Positions 16,857-27,247 of a stretch of DNA of 64,000 nucleotides are shown here, piece after piece. The notes under the pieces were generated by a model that was given only the letters and a program-made list of their open reading frames with translations, had not been told where the DNA came from and searched no databases. Position 1 is the stretch's first letter. Each line of letters begins with the position of its first letter. This stretch comes from Bacteroidaceae bacterium (GTDB lineage Bacteria > Bacteroidota > Bacteroidia > Bacteroidales > Bacteroidaceae): NCBI GenBank assembly GCA_024401115.1, contig JAKSLP010000005.1, positions 32,390 through 96,389 of the forward strand, read 5' to 3'. A program made the position numbers and the translations under genes.

Positions 16857-17570
16857 ATGACTAAACTGAGTGTGAATATCAACAAAGTGGCTACAATCCG
16901 AAATGCCAGAGGCGGTAATAACCCCAATGTCATTCAGGTGGCACTGGATTGTGAGCGCTTTGGAGCCCAGGGCATTACCGTTCATCCCCGTCCGGATGAG
17001 CGCCACATCAGATATAAGGACGTGCTGGACCTGAAACCGGTACTGCATACCGAGTTCAATATTGAGGGTAATCCGATAGAGTCGTTCCGTGAGCTGGTGC
17101 TGAGAGTGCGCCCTGCGCAGGTGACCATGGTGCCGGATGCCAACGATGCCATTACCAGCAATGCGGGATGGGACACCAAGACTCACCAGGAGTTCCTGAA
17201 GGAGATTGTTGCCGATTTCAAGGAGGCGGGTATCCGTACTTCCATCTTTGTGGATGCTGACCCTGAGATGGTGGAGTATGCGGCCAAGGCGGGTGCCGAC
17301 CGTGTGGAGCTGTACACCGAGCCTTATGCCTCGGGCTATGCGGCCGACAGGGAGAAGGCTATCGCTCCGTTTATCGTGGCTGCCAAGGCGGCCAGGGAGC
17401 AGGGACTGGGCCTGAATGCGGGTCATGACCTGAGCCTGGAGAACCTGGCCTATTTCCATGAGATGATTCCATGGGTGGATGAGGTGAGCATCGGCCATGC
17501 CCTGATCTGCGATGCCCTGTACCTGGGCCTGGAGACTACTATTCAGCGTTATTTGGATTGTTTAAAATAA
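16857..17570 (+). CDS. pdxJ: Pyridoxine 5'-phosphate synthase
   Basis: 237 residues, standard length. Condenses 3-amino-1-hydroxyacetone phosphate with 1-deoxyxylulose 5-phosphate to make pyridoxine 5'-phosphate, the last ring-forming step of vitamin B6 synthesis. The TIM-barrel begins [17 protein letters not shown], and [12 protein letters not shown], a VTMVPD strand and LNAGHDL near the C-terminus are the family's phosphate-binding and catalytic segments. Followed 7 bases later by a DJ-1 protein gene in the same direction. Confidence 0.97.
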   Translation: MTKLSVNINKVATIRNARGGNNPNVIQVALDCERFGAQGITVHPRPDERHIRYKDVLDLKPVLHTEFNIEGNPIESFRELVLRVRPAQVTMVPDANDAITSNAGWDTKTHQEFLKEIVADFKEAGIRTSIFVDADPEMVEYAAKAGADRVELYTEPYASGYAADREKAIAPFIVAAKAAREQGLGLNAGHDLSLENLAYFHEMIPWVDEVSIGHALICDALYLGLETTIQRYLDCLK

Positions 17571-17577
17571 GAAGATT

Positions 17578-18132
17578 ATGACCTATACATTTTTAGCTGC
17601 AGGCTTTGAGGAGGTTGAGGCCCTGACCGTAGTGGATGTGCTGCGCCGTGCCGGTGAGCCTGTCACCACCGTGTCTATTACCGATAATCCGGGAGTGATG
17701 GGTGCCCACAATATCCCTGTTACTTCGGATAACACCTTTGCTGGTGTGGATTTCAACGATGTGACTGTACTGTTCCTGCCTGGCGGTATGCCGGGTGCTA
17801 CCAACCTGGATGCTCATGAGGGTTTGCGCCAGCTGATCCTGAAGTGCGCTGCCGAGGGTAAGGTGATTGCTGCCATCTGTGCCGCTCCGCTGGTGCTGGG
17901 CCACCTGGGACTGACCGAGGGTAAGACCTGTACCTGCTATCCGGGCTTTGAGACCGAGCTGAAGGGTGCCAACTATACCGCTGCGCTGGTGGAAGTGGAT
18001 GGCAACATATTTACCGGTTGCGGTCCTGCTGCAGGTCTGGAACTGGGTTACGTGCTGGCTGAGCGTCTGGTGAGCAAGACAGTGGCTGATCAGTTGCGCG
18101 AGGGCATGCAATACAATAAACTGAAGAAATAA
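17578..18132 (+). CDS. DJ-1/PfpI family protein (YajL/ThiJ type)
   Basis: 184 residues. The nucleophile elbow AAICAAP gives Cys101; the acidic partner lies in the FEEVEA segment near residue 14, and LPGGMPG is the usual oxyanion strand. Family members act as glyoxalases or deglycases and protect against oxidative or carbonyl stress; the exact activity here is open. It starts 7 bases after pdxJ, and its stop codon directly abuts the ispD start, so it belongs to a pdxJ-DJ1-ispD-recG transcription unit. Confidence 0.92.
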   Translation: MTYTFLAAGFEEVEALTVVDVLRRAGEPVTTVSITDNPGVMGAHNIPVTSDNTFAGVDFNDVTVLFLPGGMPGATNLDAHEGLRQLILKCAAEGKVIAAICAAPLVLGHLGLTEGKTCTCYPGFETELKGANYTAALVEVDGNIFTGCGPAAGLELGYVLAERLVSKTVADQLREGMQYNKLKK

Positions 18133-18813
18133 ATGGATTACCTGATTGTCGTTGCGGGCGGTAAGGGCCTGCGCATGGGAGGCGATGTGCCCAAGCAGTT
18201 CCAGTTGCTTGGGGGACTGCCTATTCTCATGCACACCCTGAACCGGATGAAGGAGGCGGCTCCCGAAGCCACCCTGATCCTGGTGCTGCCCGAGCAACTG
18301 CAGTAGTATTGGAACTCGCTCTGCACGCAGTATCGGTTTACGGTGCCTCACCTGCTGGCCAACGGCGGAGAGACCCGTTTCCATTCCGTACAGAACGGCC
18401 TGGCCCTGGTGCCTGATGACGCCCAGGGTGTGGTGGGCATTCACGATGGCGTGCGCCCGTTTGTATCGGCCGAGGTGATTCAGCGCTGCATGCAGAAGGC
18501 CGGGGAACTGGGGGCAGTCATTCCCGTCATTCCCGTGGTGGACACCGTACGGCAGTTGACCGATGACGGCAGCTGTACCGTGAACCGTGATCATTACAAG
18601 CTGGTGCAGACTCCGCAAACGTTCCGTATTGACGTGATCAAGAAGGCCTATCTGCAACCGTATCAGGCAGGATTCACCGATGATGCCTCGGTGGTGGAGG
18701 CCATGGGGTGCGCGGTGGCACTGGTGGAAGGCAACAGAGAGAATATCAAGATTACTACACCTTTTGATAAGTTAGTAGGCGAAATGCTGGTCCAAAATCA
18801 GATCAATGTTTGA
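18133..18813 (+). pseudogene. ispD: ispD (MEP cytidylyltransferase) interrupted by in-frame TAG
   Basis: A 227-codon frame whose start MDYLIVVAGGKGLRMG holds the CTP-binding loop and VPKQF lysine of 2-C-methyl-D-erythritol 4-phosphate cytidylyltransferase. Codon 58 (18304-18306) is TAG within LPEQLQ-stop-YWNSL; the frame then runs on unbroken through IHDGVRPF and DTVRQL to the TGA at 18811. IspD is normally essential for isoprenoids when the MEP pathway is used. A restart at 18343 would lack the nucleotide-binding loop. A single C-to-T change (CAG to TAG) would explain it, as would a sequencing error. Overlaps recG by 8 bases. Confidence 0.88.
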
Positions 18814-20902
18814 CATAGCAGACAGGGATATCAAGTTTCTACCGGGGGTAGGTCCGCAGCGTGCGGCTCTGCTTGAGAAGGAACTGAATATCCGCACCTA
18901 CAGAGACTTGCTTTATTATTTCCCTTATAAATACATCGACCGCAGCCGTCTGTTCCAGATCCGGGAACTGGTGGCCGACATGCCGTATGTGCAGCTGTCG
19001 GGCGAAATCACCAGTTTCGAGACCGTAGGAGAGGGGTACCAGAAACGCCTGGTGGCCCACTTCACCGACGGTACGGGAGAGATAGACCTGGTATGGTTCA
19101 AGGGACTGAAATATGTGACCGACCGCTATAAGGTGCACACGCCTTATGTGGTTTTCGGTAAGCCGTCGCAGTACGGAACCAAGATAAACATAGCCCATCC
19201 AGACCTGGATGCGGCAGACAAAATCGTCTTTTCCACCATGGGCATGCAACCCTACTACAATACCACGGAAAAGATGAAACGGGCAGGCCTGAACAGTCGC
19301 ATGATGGAGAAACTGACCCATGCCCTGATGGAGCAACTGAAGGAACCGCTGCCCGAGACACTGCCCGAATGTGTGCTTAAGGAACACAAGCTGGCTCCCC
19401 TTATGGAATCGCTGCGAACGATGCATTACCCTAATTCGGATGAATCGGTTCGCATGGCCAGATACCGGTTGAAGTTCGAGGAACTGTTTTACGTGCAACT
19501 GAACATTCTGCGCTATACCCACGACCGCCGCCGGCAGCGGGGAGGCTTTGTGTTTCCAAGGGTGGGAGAGCTGTTCAACGGCTTTTATCACGACCATCTG
19601 CCCTTTGCGCTGACCAACGCCCAGAAACGGGTGCTGAGGGAAATCCGTCAGGATATGGGCAGCGGCAAGCAGATGAACCGTCTACTGCAGGGTGACGTGG
19701 GCAGCGGAAAGACCATGGTGGCCCTGATGTCCGCCCTGCTGGCTGTGGACAATCATTTCCAGGTCAGCATTATGGCACCCACCGAAATCCTGGCCGAGCA
19801 GCATGCCGAGACCTTTGCCAAGCAACTGGAGGGACTGCCGGTGAAATGCGCCCTGCTGACCGGATCGGTCAAGGGCAAGAAACGTGAGGCGATACTGAAA
19901 GAACTGGCCGAGGGTGAAATCCAGATTCTCATCGGCACCCACGCCCTGCTGGAGGATACCGTGAAGTTCCACAACTTAGGTCTGGTGGTTATCGATGAGC
20001 AGCACCGCTTTGGCGTGGCCCAGCGTGCCCGCCTGTGGAACAAAAACGTGTATGCGCCTCATGTGCTGGTCATGACAGCCACTCCTATCCCCCGAACCCT
20101 GGCCATGACCCTGTATGGCGATCTGGATGTGTCGGTCATCGATGAGTTGCCTCCGGGCAGAAAGCCGGTGAAGACCCTGCACCAGTACGATGCACAGCGG
20201 GTATCGATCAACCGCGGTATCCGCCAGCAGATAGAGCAGGGACGGCAGGTGTATGTGGTGTATCCACTGATCAAGGAGAGCGAGAAGATAGACCTGAAGA
20301 ATCTGGAAGAAGGCTACCGTCAGATGGTGGAGGACTTTCCGGATTACGAGATATGCATGGTTCACGGCAAGATGACACCTGCCGAGAAAGAGGCTGAGAT
20401 GCAGCGGTTTGCCAATCATGAGACCCACATCATGGTGGCCACGACCGTAATAGAGGTGGGCGTGAATGTGCCCAATGCCAGCGTGATGGTGATAGAGAAT
20501 GCCGAACGCTTCGGCCTGTCGCAGCTGCATCAGTTGCGTGGCCGTGTGGGCCGTGGTGCCGACCAGTCGTACTGCATCCTGGTGACCGGATACAAGCTCA
20601 GCGAGGACACCCGCAAGCGCATCGAGATCATGACCCAGACCAATGACGGATTTGAGATAGCCGAGGCCGACCTGAAACTGCGCGGACCCGGTGACTTGGA
20701 AGGAACGCAGCAGAGCGGACTGGCCTTTAACCTGCGCATAGCCAACCTGGCCAAGGACGGGCAACTGCTGGCCTATGTGCGTGATGTGGCTGCCCGGATA
20801 GTGGAAGAGGACCCTGACAGGAACAAACCGGAGTATGCACTGGCCTGGAGCCAGTTGCAGAAACTGCGTAAAAACAACGTGGATTGGTCGTCTATTTCCT
20901 GA
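18806..20902 (+). CDS. recG: ATP-dependent DNA helicase RecG
   Basis: 698 residues. RecG remodels stalled forks and Holliday junctions. The N-terminal wedge/OB domain starts [16 protein letters not shown]. Helicase motifs include Walker [12 protein letters not shown], the DEQH box [23 protein letters not shown], and the C-terminal [12 protein letters not shown] motif VI. Length is standard. Starts 8 bases inside the end of ispD, so it is translated from the same message. Confidence 0.97.
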   Translation: MFDIADRDIKFLPGVGPQRAALLEKELNIRTYRDLLYYFPYKYIDRSRLFQIRELVADMPYVQLSGEITSFETVGEGYQKRLVAHFTDGTGEIDLVWFKGLKYVTDRYKVHTPYVVFGKPSQYGTKINIAHPDLDAADKIVFSTMGMQPYYNTTEKMKRAGLNSRMMEKLTHALMEQLKEPLPETLPECVLKEHKLAPLMESLRTMHYPNSDESVRMARYRLKFEELFYVQLNILRYTHDRRRQRGGFVFPRVGELFNGFYHDHLPFALTNAQKRVLREIRQDMGSGKQMNRLLQGDVGSGKTMVALMSALLAVDNHFQVSIMAPTEILAEQHAETFAKQLEGLPVKCALLTGSVKGKKREAILKELAEGEIQILIGTHALLEDTVKFHNLGLVVIDEQHRFGVAQRARLWNKNVYAPHVLVMTATPIPRTLAMTLYGDLDVSVIDELPPGRKPVKTLHQYDAQRVSINRGIRQQIEQGRQVYVVYPLIKESEKIDLKNLEEGYRQMVEDFPDYEICMVHGKMTPAEKEAEMQRFANHETHIMVATTVIEVGVNVPNASVMVIENAERFGLSQLHQLRGRVGRGADQSYCILVTGYKLSEDTRKRIEIMTQTNDGFEIAEADLKLRGPGDLEGTQQSGLAFNLRIANLAKDGQLLAYVRDVAARIVEEDPDRNKPEYALAWSQLQKLRKNNVDWSSIS

Positions 20903-21003
20903 AAAAAGCCGCTGAGGGGATGATTTAGCCTTAATTATGGTGTAAAATCCGGCAAAATCTTCAAAAAGCGTTAATCTAGTTGTGAAAAACAGATATTTTT
21001 TTA

Positions 21004-21011
21004 TATCTTTG
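21004..21011 (+). promoter_or_regulatory. Promoter -7 box of the M23 peptidase gene
   Basis: TATCTTTG with a TTG about 24 bases upstream, 52 bases before the ATG at 21063. Confidence 0.55.
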
Positions 21012-21062
21012 TGACGAAAATCTGAAAATACCGAAAAATACCAACTAAACAATAAGAACTGA

Positions 21063-21947
21063 ATGAATTTTAAGACTCTCAAATTAGCAGTAATGGGTTT
21101 GATGACCATGGTCAGCGTCAGCGCTGTGGCACAGGACCTGATTGCTCGCCAGGCACCCATTGACCGCAAGATCCGTGCGGTGGATTCTGTGGCTCTGCAG
21201 AAACTGGTGGTAAAGGAGAACACTGCTAATCCATCAGCCTCTCTATATCCTTCATGGGAAAACAAATATGTAGCCACCTATGCAGGTGTCAGTGTGCCTG
21301 AAACCTATGACATTGACCTGCGCGGCTTTGCCATGCCTACCACCAACCGTCTGGTTACTTCAAACTTCGGCCAGCGTTGGGGACGTGCTCATAACGGTAT
21401 CGACGTGAAAGTGTATGTGGGTGATACCATCCGCGCTGCATTTTCGGGTAAGGTACGTATGGTGGAGTATGAAGGACGCGGTTACGGTAAGTATATCGTG
21501 ATTCGCCATGACAACGGTCTGGAAACTGTTTACGGCCACCTGTCAAAGCAGCTGGTTCGTGAAAATCAGGAAGTTCACGCAGGTGACGTGATCGGTTTGG
21601 GTGGTAATACCGGACGTTCTACCGGTTCACACCTGCATTTCGAGACCCGTTTCCTGGGTGTAGCCATCAATCCGGCATTGCTGTTTAATTTCGCCATGCA
21701 GGATGTTACCGGCGATTTCTATACCTTCCGCAGAGGCCGCTCGGGTGTGGTTGCTTCGAAGGGTAAGTCCGGTTCCGGCGCAGCCGCTGAAACAGGTAAC
21801 AAGGCCCGTTACCACAAGGTACACAAGGGTGAGACACTTTCTACCATCTCCAAGAAGTATGGTTTGACAGTGGAGCAGCTGTGCAAGCTGAACGGTATGA
21901 CCAAGAAGTCAACCCTGCAGGTGGGCAAGGTGCTGAAGTGTGGATGA
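21063..21947 (+). CDS. M23 family metallopeptidase with LysM domain
   Basis: 294 residues, secreted (AVMGLMTMVSVSAVAQ). The LytM/M23 zinc site is intact: HNGID (His110, Asp114) and GSHLHFE (His190, His192), so it is likely an active peptidoglycan endopeptidase or an activator-type relative. A LysM domain occupies about residues 248-293 (YHKVHKGETLSTISKKYGL). A low-complexity Gly/Ser/Ala linker joins the two. Single gene with its own promoter and a 3' hairpin. Confidence 0.93.
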   Translation: MNFKTLKLAVMGLMTMVSVSAVAQDLIARQAPIDRKIRAVDSVALQKLVVKENTANPSASLYPSWENKYVATYAGVSVPETYDIDLRGFAMPTTNRLVTSNFGQRWGRAHNGIDVKVYVGDTIRAAFSGKVRMVEYEGRGYGKYIVIRHDNGLETVYGHLSKQLVRENQEVHAGDVIGLGGNTGRSTGSHLHFETRFLGVAINPALLFNFAMQDVTGDFYTFRRGRSGVVASKGKSGSGAAAETGNKARYHKVHKGETLSTISKKYGLTVEQLCKLNGMTKKSTLQVGKVLKCG

Positions 21948-21967
21948 TAGTTTGATAATAATAAGCA

Positions 21968-22001
21968 AATAAGGCTCTATCTTAACCGGTGGGGCCTTAT
22001 T
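21968..22001 (+). terminator. Probable terminator after the M23 gene
   Basis: Arms AATAAGGC and GCCTTATT (8 bp) around an 18-base loop; the trailing run is only TCTATAAA, so it is weak. Confidence 0.45.
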
Positions 22002-22014
22002 CTATAAATAGGTG

Positions 22015-22557
22015 ATGAATAATACTAAGCAACAGTTTGAAGAGATAATGTCGGGTTGCCGGGATTTGTTTTCCCGAAAGCTCCATGACTATGGTGCCGC
22101 ATGGCGTATCTTAAGACCATCGTCGGTTACTGACCAGATCCTTATCAAGGCTAACCGTATCCGTAGCATTGAGGTGAAGGGTGTGGCTCTGGTAGACGAG
22201 GGCATCTTCCCTGAGTTTGTTGCGATTGTCAATTACGGCATCATCGGCCTGATTCAGTTGGAACTGGGTTACTCCGACAAGGAGGACATCACACCGGAGA
22301 AGGCCATGGAGTATTATGACAAATATGCAAATCAGGCACTGGAACTGATGTTGCGTAAGAATCACGACTACGATGAGGCATGGCGTGCCATGCGCATCAG
22401 TTCCTATACCGATCTGATTCTGATGAAGCTGTACCGTACCAAGCAGATTGAATCCCTGAACGGTGAAACACTGGTGAGCGAGGGTATCGATGCCAACTAC
22501 ATGGATATGATCAATTACTCGGTATTTGGACTCATAAAGTTGAAATTCGGTGAGTAA
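22015..22557 (+). CDS. DUF1599 domain protein
   Basis: 180 residues starting [10 protein letters not shown]. Two tandem DUF1599 repeats (about 10-85 and 100-178), each with a K-x-HDYD/G-AWR core ([14 protein letters not shown] and [14 protein letters not shown]) and an 'E-GI-..-Y' tail. The domain is annotated as nucleotide-modification associated, but its activity is not established. In Bacteroidetes it is commonly followed by the DoxX-like and tpiA genes, as here; the end overlaps the next start (GTG) by 8 bases. Confidence 0.88.
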   Translation: MNNTKQQFEEIMSGCRDLFSRKLHDYGAAWRILRPSSVTDQILIKANRIRSIEVKGVALVDEGIFPEFVAIVNYGIIGLIQLELGYSDKEDITPEKAMEYYDKYANQALELMLRKNHDYDEAWRAMRISSYTDLILMKLYRTKQIESLNGETLVSEGIDANYMDMINYSVFGLIKLKFGE

Positions 22558-23844
22558 TTGGAGTGAACGGCTGAAACAGGTGTGCATCTTGTCAGCAAGA
22601 CTGGTGCTGGCGATAGCCTTCCTGTTCTCGGGCATTACCAAGGCTGTAGACCCTTGGGGAACCGCATTTAAGATTCAGGATTACCTGATTCATTTCGGTT
22701 TGAATCAACTGGTGCCATTCTGGCTGTATCCTTACATGGCTATGGCTCTGGCAGGGTTGGAGTTCTACGTAGGTCTTTGTTTGATGTGGGGAATCCGCCG
22801 TTATTTCACGGCACTGGTAAGTCTGGCTATTATGCTGGTCATGACTCCGCTGACCCTGTGGCTGGCCATTGCCAATCCCATTGCGGACTGCGGTTGCTTT
22901 GGCGATGCCCTGGTGTTGAGCAATTGGGCCACCTTCGGCAAGAATGTGTTCCTGTTGCTGTGTGTGCTGCTGCTTTGGAGAGGACGAAGACTGGCCACAC
23001 GCTTCATCAGCGAGAACACGCAATGGCTCATTTCGGTATATGGCCTCCTTTTTGTCCTTCTGCTGATGGGTCACTGTATGTACCATCTTCCGATTGCCGA
23101 TTTCCGTCCTTACCGCATAGGAAACAACATCACCGAGCAGATGGAGATTCCGGAAGGAGAGACAGCTCCCGAGTTTGACACCCGTTTCGTGATGGAAAAG
23201 GACGGCAAACAGCAGGAGTTCACGCTGGATAACTATCCAGACTCGACCTGGCAGTTTGTGGATTCCTATACCGTTCAGACGTCGGAAGGCTATGTCCCTC
23301 CCGTTCACGACTTCATCCTGGAAAGGGTAAGCGACGGCGAGGACATTACCGATCAGGTGCTGACAGACGAGGGATATACCTTCCTGCTGGTAGCTTACGA
23401 CCTGACAAAGGCCCAGCAGGGTACGGTGGATCTGGTGAACGAGCTTTACGACTACTGCAATGCATACGGATACACCTTTTACGGTGTGACAGCATCGGGT
23501 GATGAGGCCATTGAGCAGTGGCGGTATGATACGGGCGCAGCCTACGACTTCTGCCGCATGGATGCCATACCGTTGAAGACCATGGTGAGAAGCAATCCGG
23601 GTATTGTCCTGCTGAAGGAAGGAACGGTCATTAACAAATGGGGCAGCAACGATTTCCCTACAGAAGAGTATTTCCGTAAGCCCCTGGAGCAGACCACGCT
23701 GGTGGATACAGACGGCAGTGCTCCATATGGAACCCTCTGGAAAGTGGTGGTGTTCCTGCTGGCGGTTCCATTGGGACTGATTACCTTACTGGACAGAGTG
23801 TGGACCGGGCTCCTATTGATTGGAAAATTGAGAAAAAAGAGTAA
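22550..23844 (+). CDS. DoxX-like membrane protein (BT_3928 family), reads through into tpiA
   Basis: Starts at GTG 22550 ([10 protein letters not shown]). Four DoxX-type transmembrane helices (about 10-195) carry [19 protein letters not shown] and DCGCFGD. A soluble thioredoxin-like part follows (about 200-390), then a last helix near 400-420. In the zero frame there is no stop: translation continues through a Lys-rich linker into TpiA (693 residues in all). Bases 23833-23839 are A AAA AAG, the dnaX slippery heptamer; a -1 slip there gives GAG TAA and ends the protein at 23844 as ...LRKKE, the natural-looking end chosen here. An extra A in the A6 run would do the same. Confidence 0.8.
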
Positions 23845-23872
23845 GATATCTAACTTATTAAAAAAGAAAAAA

Positions 23873-24631
23873 ATGAGAAAGAAAATTGTAGCAGGTAACT
23901 GGAAGATGAACAAGAACCTGCAGGAAGGTGTTGCTTTGGCTACTGAGCTGAAGGAAGTATTGGCAGCTGATGCTCCTAATTGTGGCGTTGTTATTGGTAC
24001 TCCATTCATCCACTTGGCAACTGTTGCTGAGCTGTTGAAGGATAGCGTTATCGCTGTTTCTGCTGAGAACTGCGCTAACAAGGAGAAGGGTGCTTACACC
24101 GGTGAGGTTTCTGCAGAGATGGTTAAGTCTACTGGTGCAGAGTACGTTATCCTGGGTCACTCAGAGCGTCGTGAGTACTACAACGAGACTCCAGAGATCC
24201 TGAAGGAGAAGGTTGATTTGGCTTTGGCTAACGGTTTGAAGGTTATCTTCTGTATCGGTGAGAGCCTGGCACAGCGCGAGGCTAACGAGCAGGAGGCTGT
24301 TTGCAAGGCTGAGTTGGCAGGTAGCGTATTCCACTTGACCGCTGAGCAGTGGAAGAACATCGTTATCGCATACGAGCCAATCTGGGCTATCGGTACCGGT
24401 AAGACTGCTACCGCTGAGCAGGCAGAGGAGATCCACGCTTACATCCGCTCATGTGTTGCTGAGGTTTACGGTGCAGAGGCTGCTGATGACACTACTATCC
24501 TGTATGGTGGTTCTTGCAAGGCAAGCAATGCTCCTGAGTTGTTCGCAAAGGCTGACATCGATGGTGGTCTGATTGGTGGTGCTTCTTTGAAGGCTGCTGA
24601 TTTCAAGGGTATCATTGATGCTTTCAAATAA
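23873..24631 (+). CDS. tpiA: Triosephosphate isomerase
   Basis: 252 residues from the ATG at 23873 ([13 protein letters not shown]), exactly the usual length. Interconverts dihydroxyacetone phosphate and glyceraldehyde 3-phosphate. Catalytic elements are present: NWKMN lysine, GHSERR histidine, [10 protein letters not shown] glutamate and loop 6, and the C-terminal YGGS and GGLIGGASL phosphate loops. Codon use (GTT, GCT, AAG, CCA) differs sharply from the preceding membrane gene, as expected of a highly expressed gene with its own initiation. The frame is nevertheless continuous with that upstream gene (see findings). Confidence 0.97.
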   Translation: MRKKIVAGNWKMNKNLQEGVALATELKEVLAADAPNCGVVIGTPFIHLATVAELLKDSVIAVSAENCANKEKGAYTGEVSAEMVKSTGAEYVILGHSERREYYNETPEILKEKVDLALANGLKVIFCIGESLAQREANEQEAVCKAELAGSVFHLTAEQWKNIVIAYEPIWAIGTGKTATAEQAEEIHAYIRSCVAEVYGAEAADDTTILYGGSCKASNAPELFAKADIDGGLIGGASLKAADFKGIIDAFK

Positions 24632-24640
24632 TCTTATAGG

Positions 24641-25141
24641 ATGAAAAGACAGATCCTGTTAGGATTCCTACTGTTACTATCGCTCTGTGCTTCGGCACAG
24701 AGCATAGAGCAGTCAGTGCGCCAAGACCGTGCTGGCCAGGGACATGTGGACCTACATATTGCCACTGCGGTGCATCTGGCTATGACCAAACCGTTGAATG
24801 CACGTGTTGATGAGCAGGAATCTGAAACATTGGAAGATAAAATCAGAAAGGCGCGCGAGTTCCGTGATGCAGAAAAGGTAAAGGCGCGCGGCTATCGAAT
24901 TCTGGTTTATGCCGGAGGAAACAAGAGATCGGATAAAGAGAAGGTGGAGCAGGTAGGTGAGCAGATGAAGCGCTTATTCCCACTGTATCCGGTTTATGCT
25001 CATTTTGAGTCTCCCCGCTGGGTGTGCCGATTGGGTAATTTCACCAAGAGGGAAGAGGCGAATGAGGTGCTTCAAGAGGTGCGTGATGCGGGATACCGTC
25101 AGGCCATTGTAACGGAAGGCGTGATATTGATCGCCAAATAA
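24641..25141 (+). CDS. SPOR-domain protein
   Basis: 166 residues with a signal peptide (GFLLLLSLCASAQ). Residues about 85-165 form a SPOR domain (GYRILVYAGGNKRSDK...FPLYPVYAHFESPRWVCRLGNFTKREEA), which binds denuded septal peptidoglycan. It starts 9 bases after tpiA and is likely co-transcribed. Its stop codon directly abuts the dnaG stop on the other strand, with no spacer. Confidence 0.88.
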   Translation: MKRQILLGFLLLLSLCASAQSIEQSVRQDRAGQGHVDLHIATAVHLAMTKPLNARVDEQESETLEDKIRKAREFRDAEKVKARGYRILVYAGGNKRSDKEKVEQVGEQMKRLFPLYPVYAHFESPRWVCRLGNFTKREEANEVLQEVRDAGYRQAIVTEGVILIAK

Positions 25142-27178
25142 CTACAATACCCTGTCGCCAGCTTCCTTGGCGAGGAGTTTCTTCAGATTGACCAGTTCCT
25201 GAAGCTTTTTCATGATGGCCACTAACTGTTCGGCGTCATTTCTCAATGACGGATCGAGCAGTTTTTTTTGTGTCTCTTTCAGTTCGGTTTCCACAATCTT
25301 CAGCTTCAGGTCGTTGATGAGGTGAATCAGGCGGGTGGCCAATTCCTTGTTGACCTCATTGGCAGGAATGGCATCGCTCTCTGCTGTAGCATAGATTTTG
25401 CTCAGGGTATACCTCTCCGTGGCAAGTTCCGCTGCCAGGTTGGCTATGGTAGGATCCTGATGGCTCAGCAAGTAAGGCTCTACGCGCAAATCCGGTTCGG
25501 CCTGCAGCTTGCTTCTTACCTCGTTCAGCACCCTACTATATAATAAGGTGTGGAACGAAATCCCATCCTCCTCCATATAGTAGTAGATGAGATCGGCCAC
25601 ATTAATGCCAAAGGCCTGGCCGTTTTCGTCCTCTCCCTCTGCCGCCTTGCACTCGCCATGGAGGACAAGTTCGCGCATGATGAGTGTTTCCGTCTCGTAA
25701 AACGGATTGCCGATGGAAGGAGCCACGGGCTGGATACCCGCTTCCGGTGGGAAAGGAGGCTGCTCTTCCGGAGGAAAAGGCACATCTTCAACCGGAGGCA
25801 CAGGTCCCTCTGCCGGCTGAGCCTGCGGTGCCTGTGGCGCATTGTTATATTTGTTCTTGTTCTCTCTTTGAGCCTTGCGGGTATCGGTCACCCCTTTCAG
25901 GAGTATACGCTCGTCCACATTCAGGATGTGCGCACTCTCCTTGATGTATACCGAACGGGAAATCTCGTCAGGAATCAGCGAGATGCTCTGGATGATGGCC
26001 TTGATCAGTTCCGACTTTCGCAGGGGATCGCCTGCTATCTCCTTCATCATGCGGTTGATGCGGAAATGAATGAAATCCACCTGGTTGTTCTGGATGTATT
26101 CCTGCACTTCCTGGGCAGAATGCTTGCGGCAGAAACTGTCCGGATCCTCGTCCTGAGGAAGGATGAGAATCTTCACGTTCATGCCCTCCTGAAGCAGCAG
26201 GTCGGTACCTCGTTCCGAAGCCTTGATACCCGCGGCATCACCGTCATACAGCAAGGTGACATTGGATGTGAAGCGGTGCAGCAATTGGATCTGTCCCGTA
26301 GTCAGAGCGGTACCCGAAGAAGCCACCACATTCTCTATACCCGACTGGTGAAGCGAGAGGACATCGGTGTAACCCTCGACCATCAGGCAACGGTTCTCCC
26401 GTACGATGGATTGCTTGGCCTGGTACAGGCCATACAGGTTGCGGCTCTTGTCATAGATAGGACTCTCGGGAGAATTGACATATTTCTGTTCCACACCTTT
26501 GGTCCGGCTGTCCAACTTTCGGCCTCCAAATCCCACGATTCGTCCGCTGATGGTAAAGAAAGGAAAGATGACACGCCCGTAGAAACGGTCGTGAATGCGT
26601 CCGTCGTCCATCTTGTAGCAGACACCGGTAGCGGTCAGGAACCGCTCCTCGAATCCCTTTTTCCTGGCAGCGTTTGATAAGCCATAGCGGTCGGCCAGGC
26701 TGTAACCCAAACGGAACTTATGGATAATGTCATCCCGGAATCCGCGGCTCCGCAGATAGGCCAGACCAATGGCGCGTCCGTCGACATTGTTCTGCAGCAG
26801 GTCCTCGAAATACTGGCAAGCCCACTCGCTGACCACCATCATACTCTCCTTGTCGCTCTGTTCCTGCTTCTCTTCCTGGGTCATCTCCCGCTCGTGCACC
26901 TCGATATGGTACTTGTTGGCCAGCCATTTGAGCGCCTCGGTATAAGTCATCTGCTCGTGCTCCATCACGAACTTCACCACACCTCCGCCATTGCCGCAGC
27001 TGAAACACTTGTAAAGCCCTTTTGCTGGAGACACGGTCAGGGAAGGAGTCTTGTCGGCATGGAAGGGACACAAACCCTTATAATTGACACCCGCCTTCTT
27101 CAGGTTGACGAAGTCCGATACAACTTCAACAATTTGAGCTGCATCCAATATCCGTTGTTTTGTGGCTTGGTCAATCAT
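25142..27178 (-). CDS. dnaG: DNA primase
   Basis: 678 residues. Makes RNA primers at the replication fork. The N-terminal zinc finger is CHC2 type (Cys37, His40, Cys58, Cys61). The RNA-polymerase core and TOPRIM motifs MVEGYTDVL and LLYDGDAAG follow. A Pro/Glu-rich linker (about residues 440-485) with repeated PPE/PFPPE segments separates the core from the C-terminal helicase-binding domain. Convergent with the SPOR gene and divergent from the oxidoreductase gene. Confidence 0.96.
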   Translation of the reverse strand: MIDQATKQRILDAAQIVEVVSDFVNLKKAGVNYKGLCPFHADKTPSLTVSPAKGLYKCFSCGNGGGVVKFVMEHEQMTYTEALKWLANKYHIEVHEREMTQEEKQEQSDKESMMVVSEWACQYFEDLLQNNVDGRAIGLAYLRSRGFRDDIIHKFRLGYSLADRYGLSNAARKKGFEERFLTATGVCYKMDDGRIHDRFYGRVIFPFFTISGRIVGFGGRKLDSRTKGVEQKYVNSPESPIYDKSRNLYGLYQAKQSIVRENRCLMVEGYTDVLSLHQSGIENVVASSGTALTTGQIQLLHRFTSNVTLLYDGDAAGIKASERGTDLLLQEGMNVKILILPQDEDPDSFCRKHSAQEVQEYIQNNQVDFIHFRINRMMKEIAGDPLRKSELIKAIIQSISLIPDEISRSVYIKESAHILNVDERILLKGVTDTRKAQRENKNKYNNAPQAPQAQPAEGPVPPVEDVPFPPEEQPPFPPEAGIQPVAPSIGNPFYETETLIMRELVLHGECKAAEGEDENGQAFGINVADLIYYYMEEDGISFHTLLYSRVLNEVRSKLQAEPDLRVEPYLLSHQDPTIANLAAELATERYTLSKIYATAESDAIPANEVNKELATRLIHLINDLKLKIVETELKETQKKLLDPSLRNDAEQLVAIMKKLQELVNLKKLLAKEAGDRVL

Positions 27179-27199
27179 AATTTACCGGTCTTTGGGTTG

Positions 27200-27226
27200 C
27201 AAAGTTAATTAAAACTCGTATCTTTG
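27200..27226. promoter_or_regulatory. Divergent promoters dnaG / oxidoreductase
   Basis: Minus-strand TAACTTTG (27200-27207) serves dnaG, 22 bases before its ATG. Plus-strand TATCTTTG (27219-27226) serves the oxidoreductase, 21 bases before its ATG. The two TAnnTTTG boxes lie back to back. Confidence 0.65.
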
Positions 27227-27247
27227 CCAACATAAAAACTAACAAAA

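Noticed and set aside
18133..18813. Alternative genetic code (TAG as sense) to explain ispD
   Set aside because: TAG acts as a normal stop elsewhere, for example for the DUF4143 ATPase (7411-7413) and queH.
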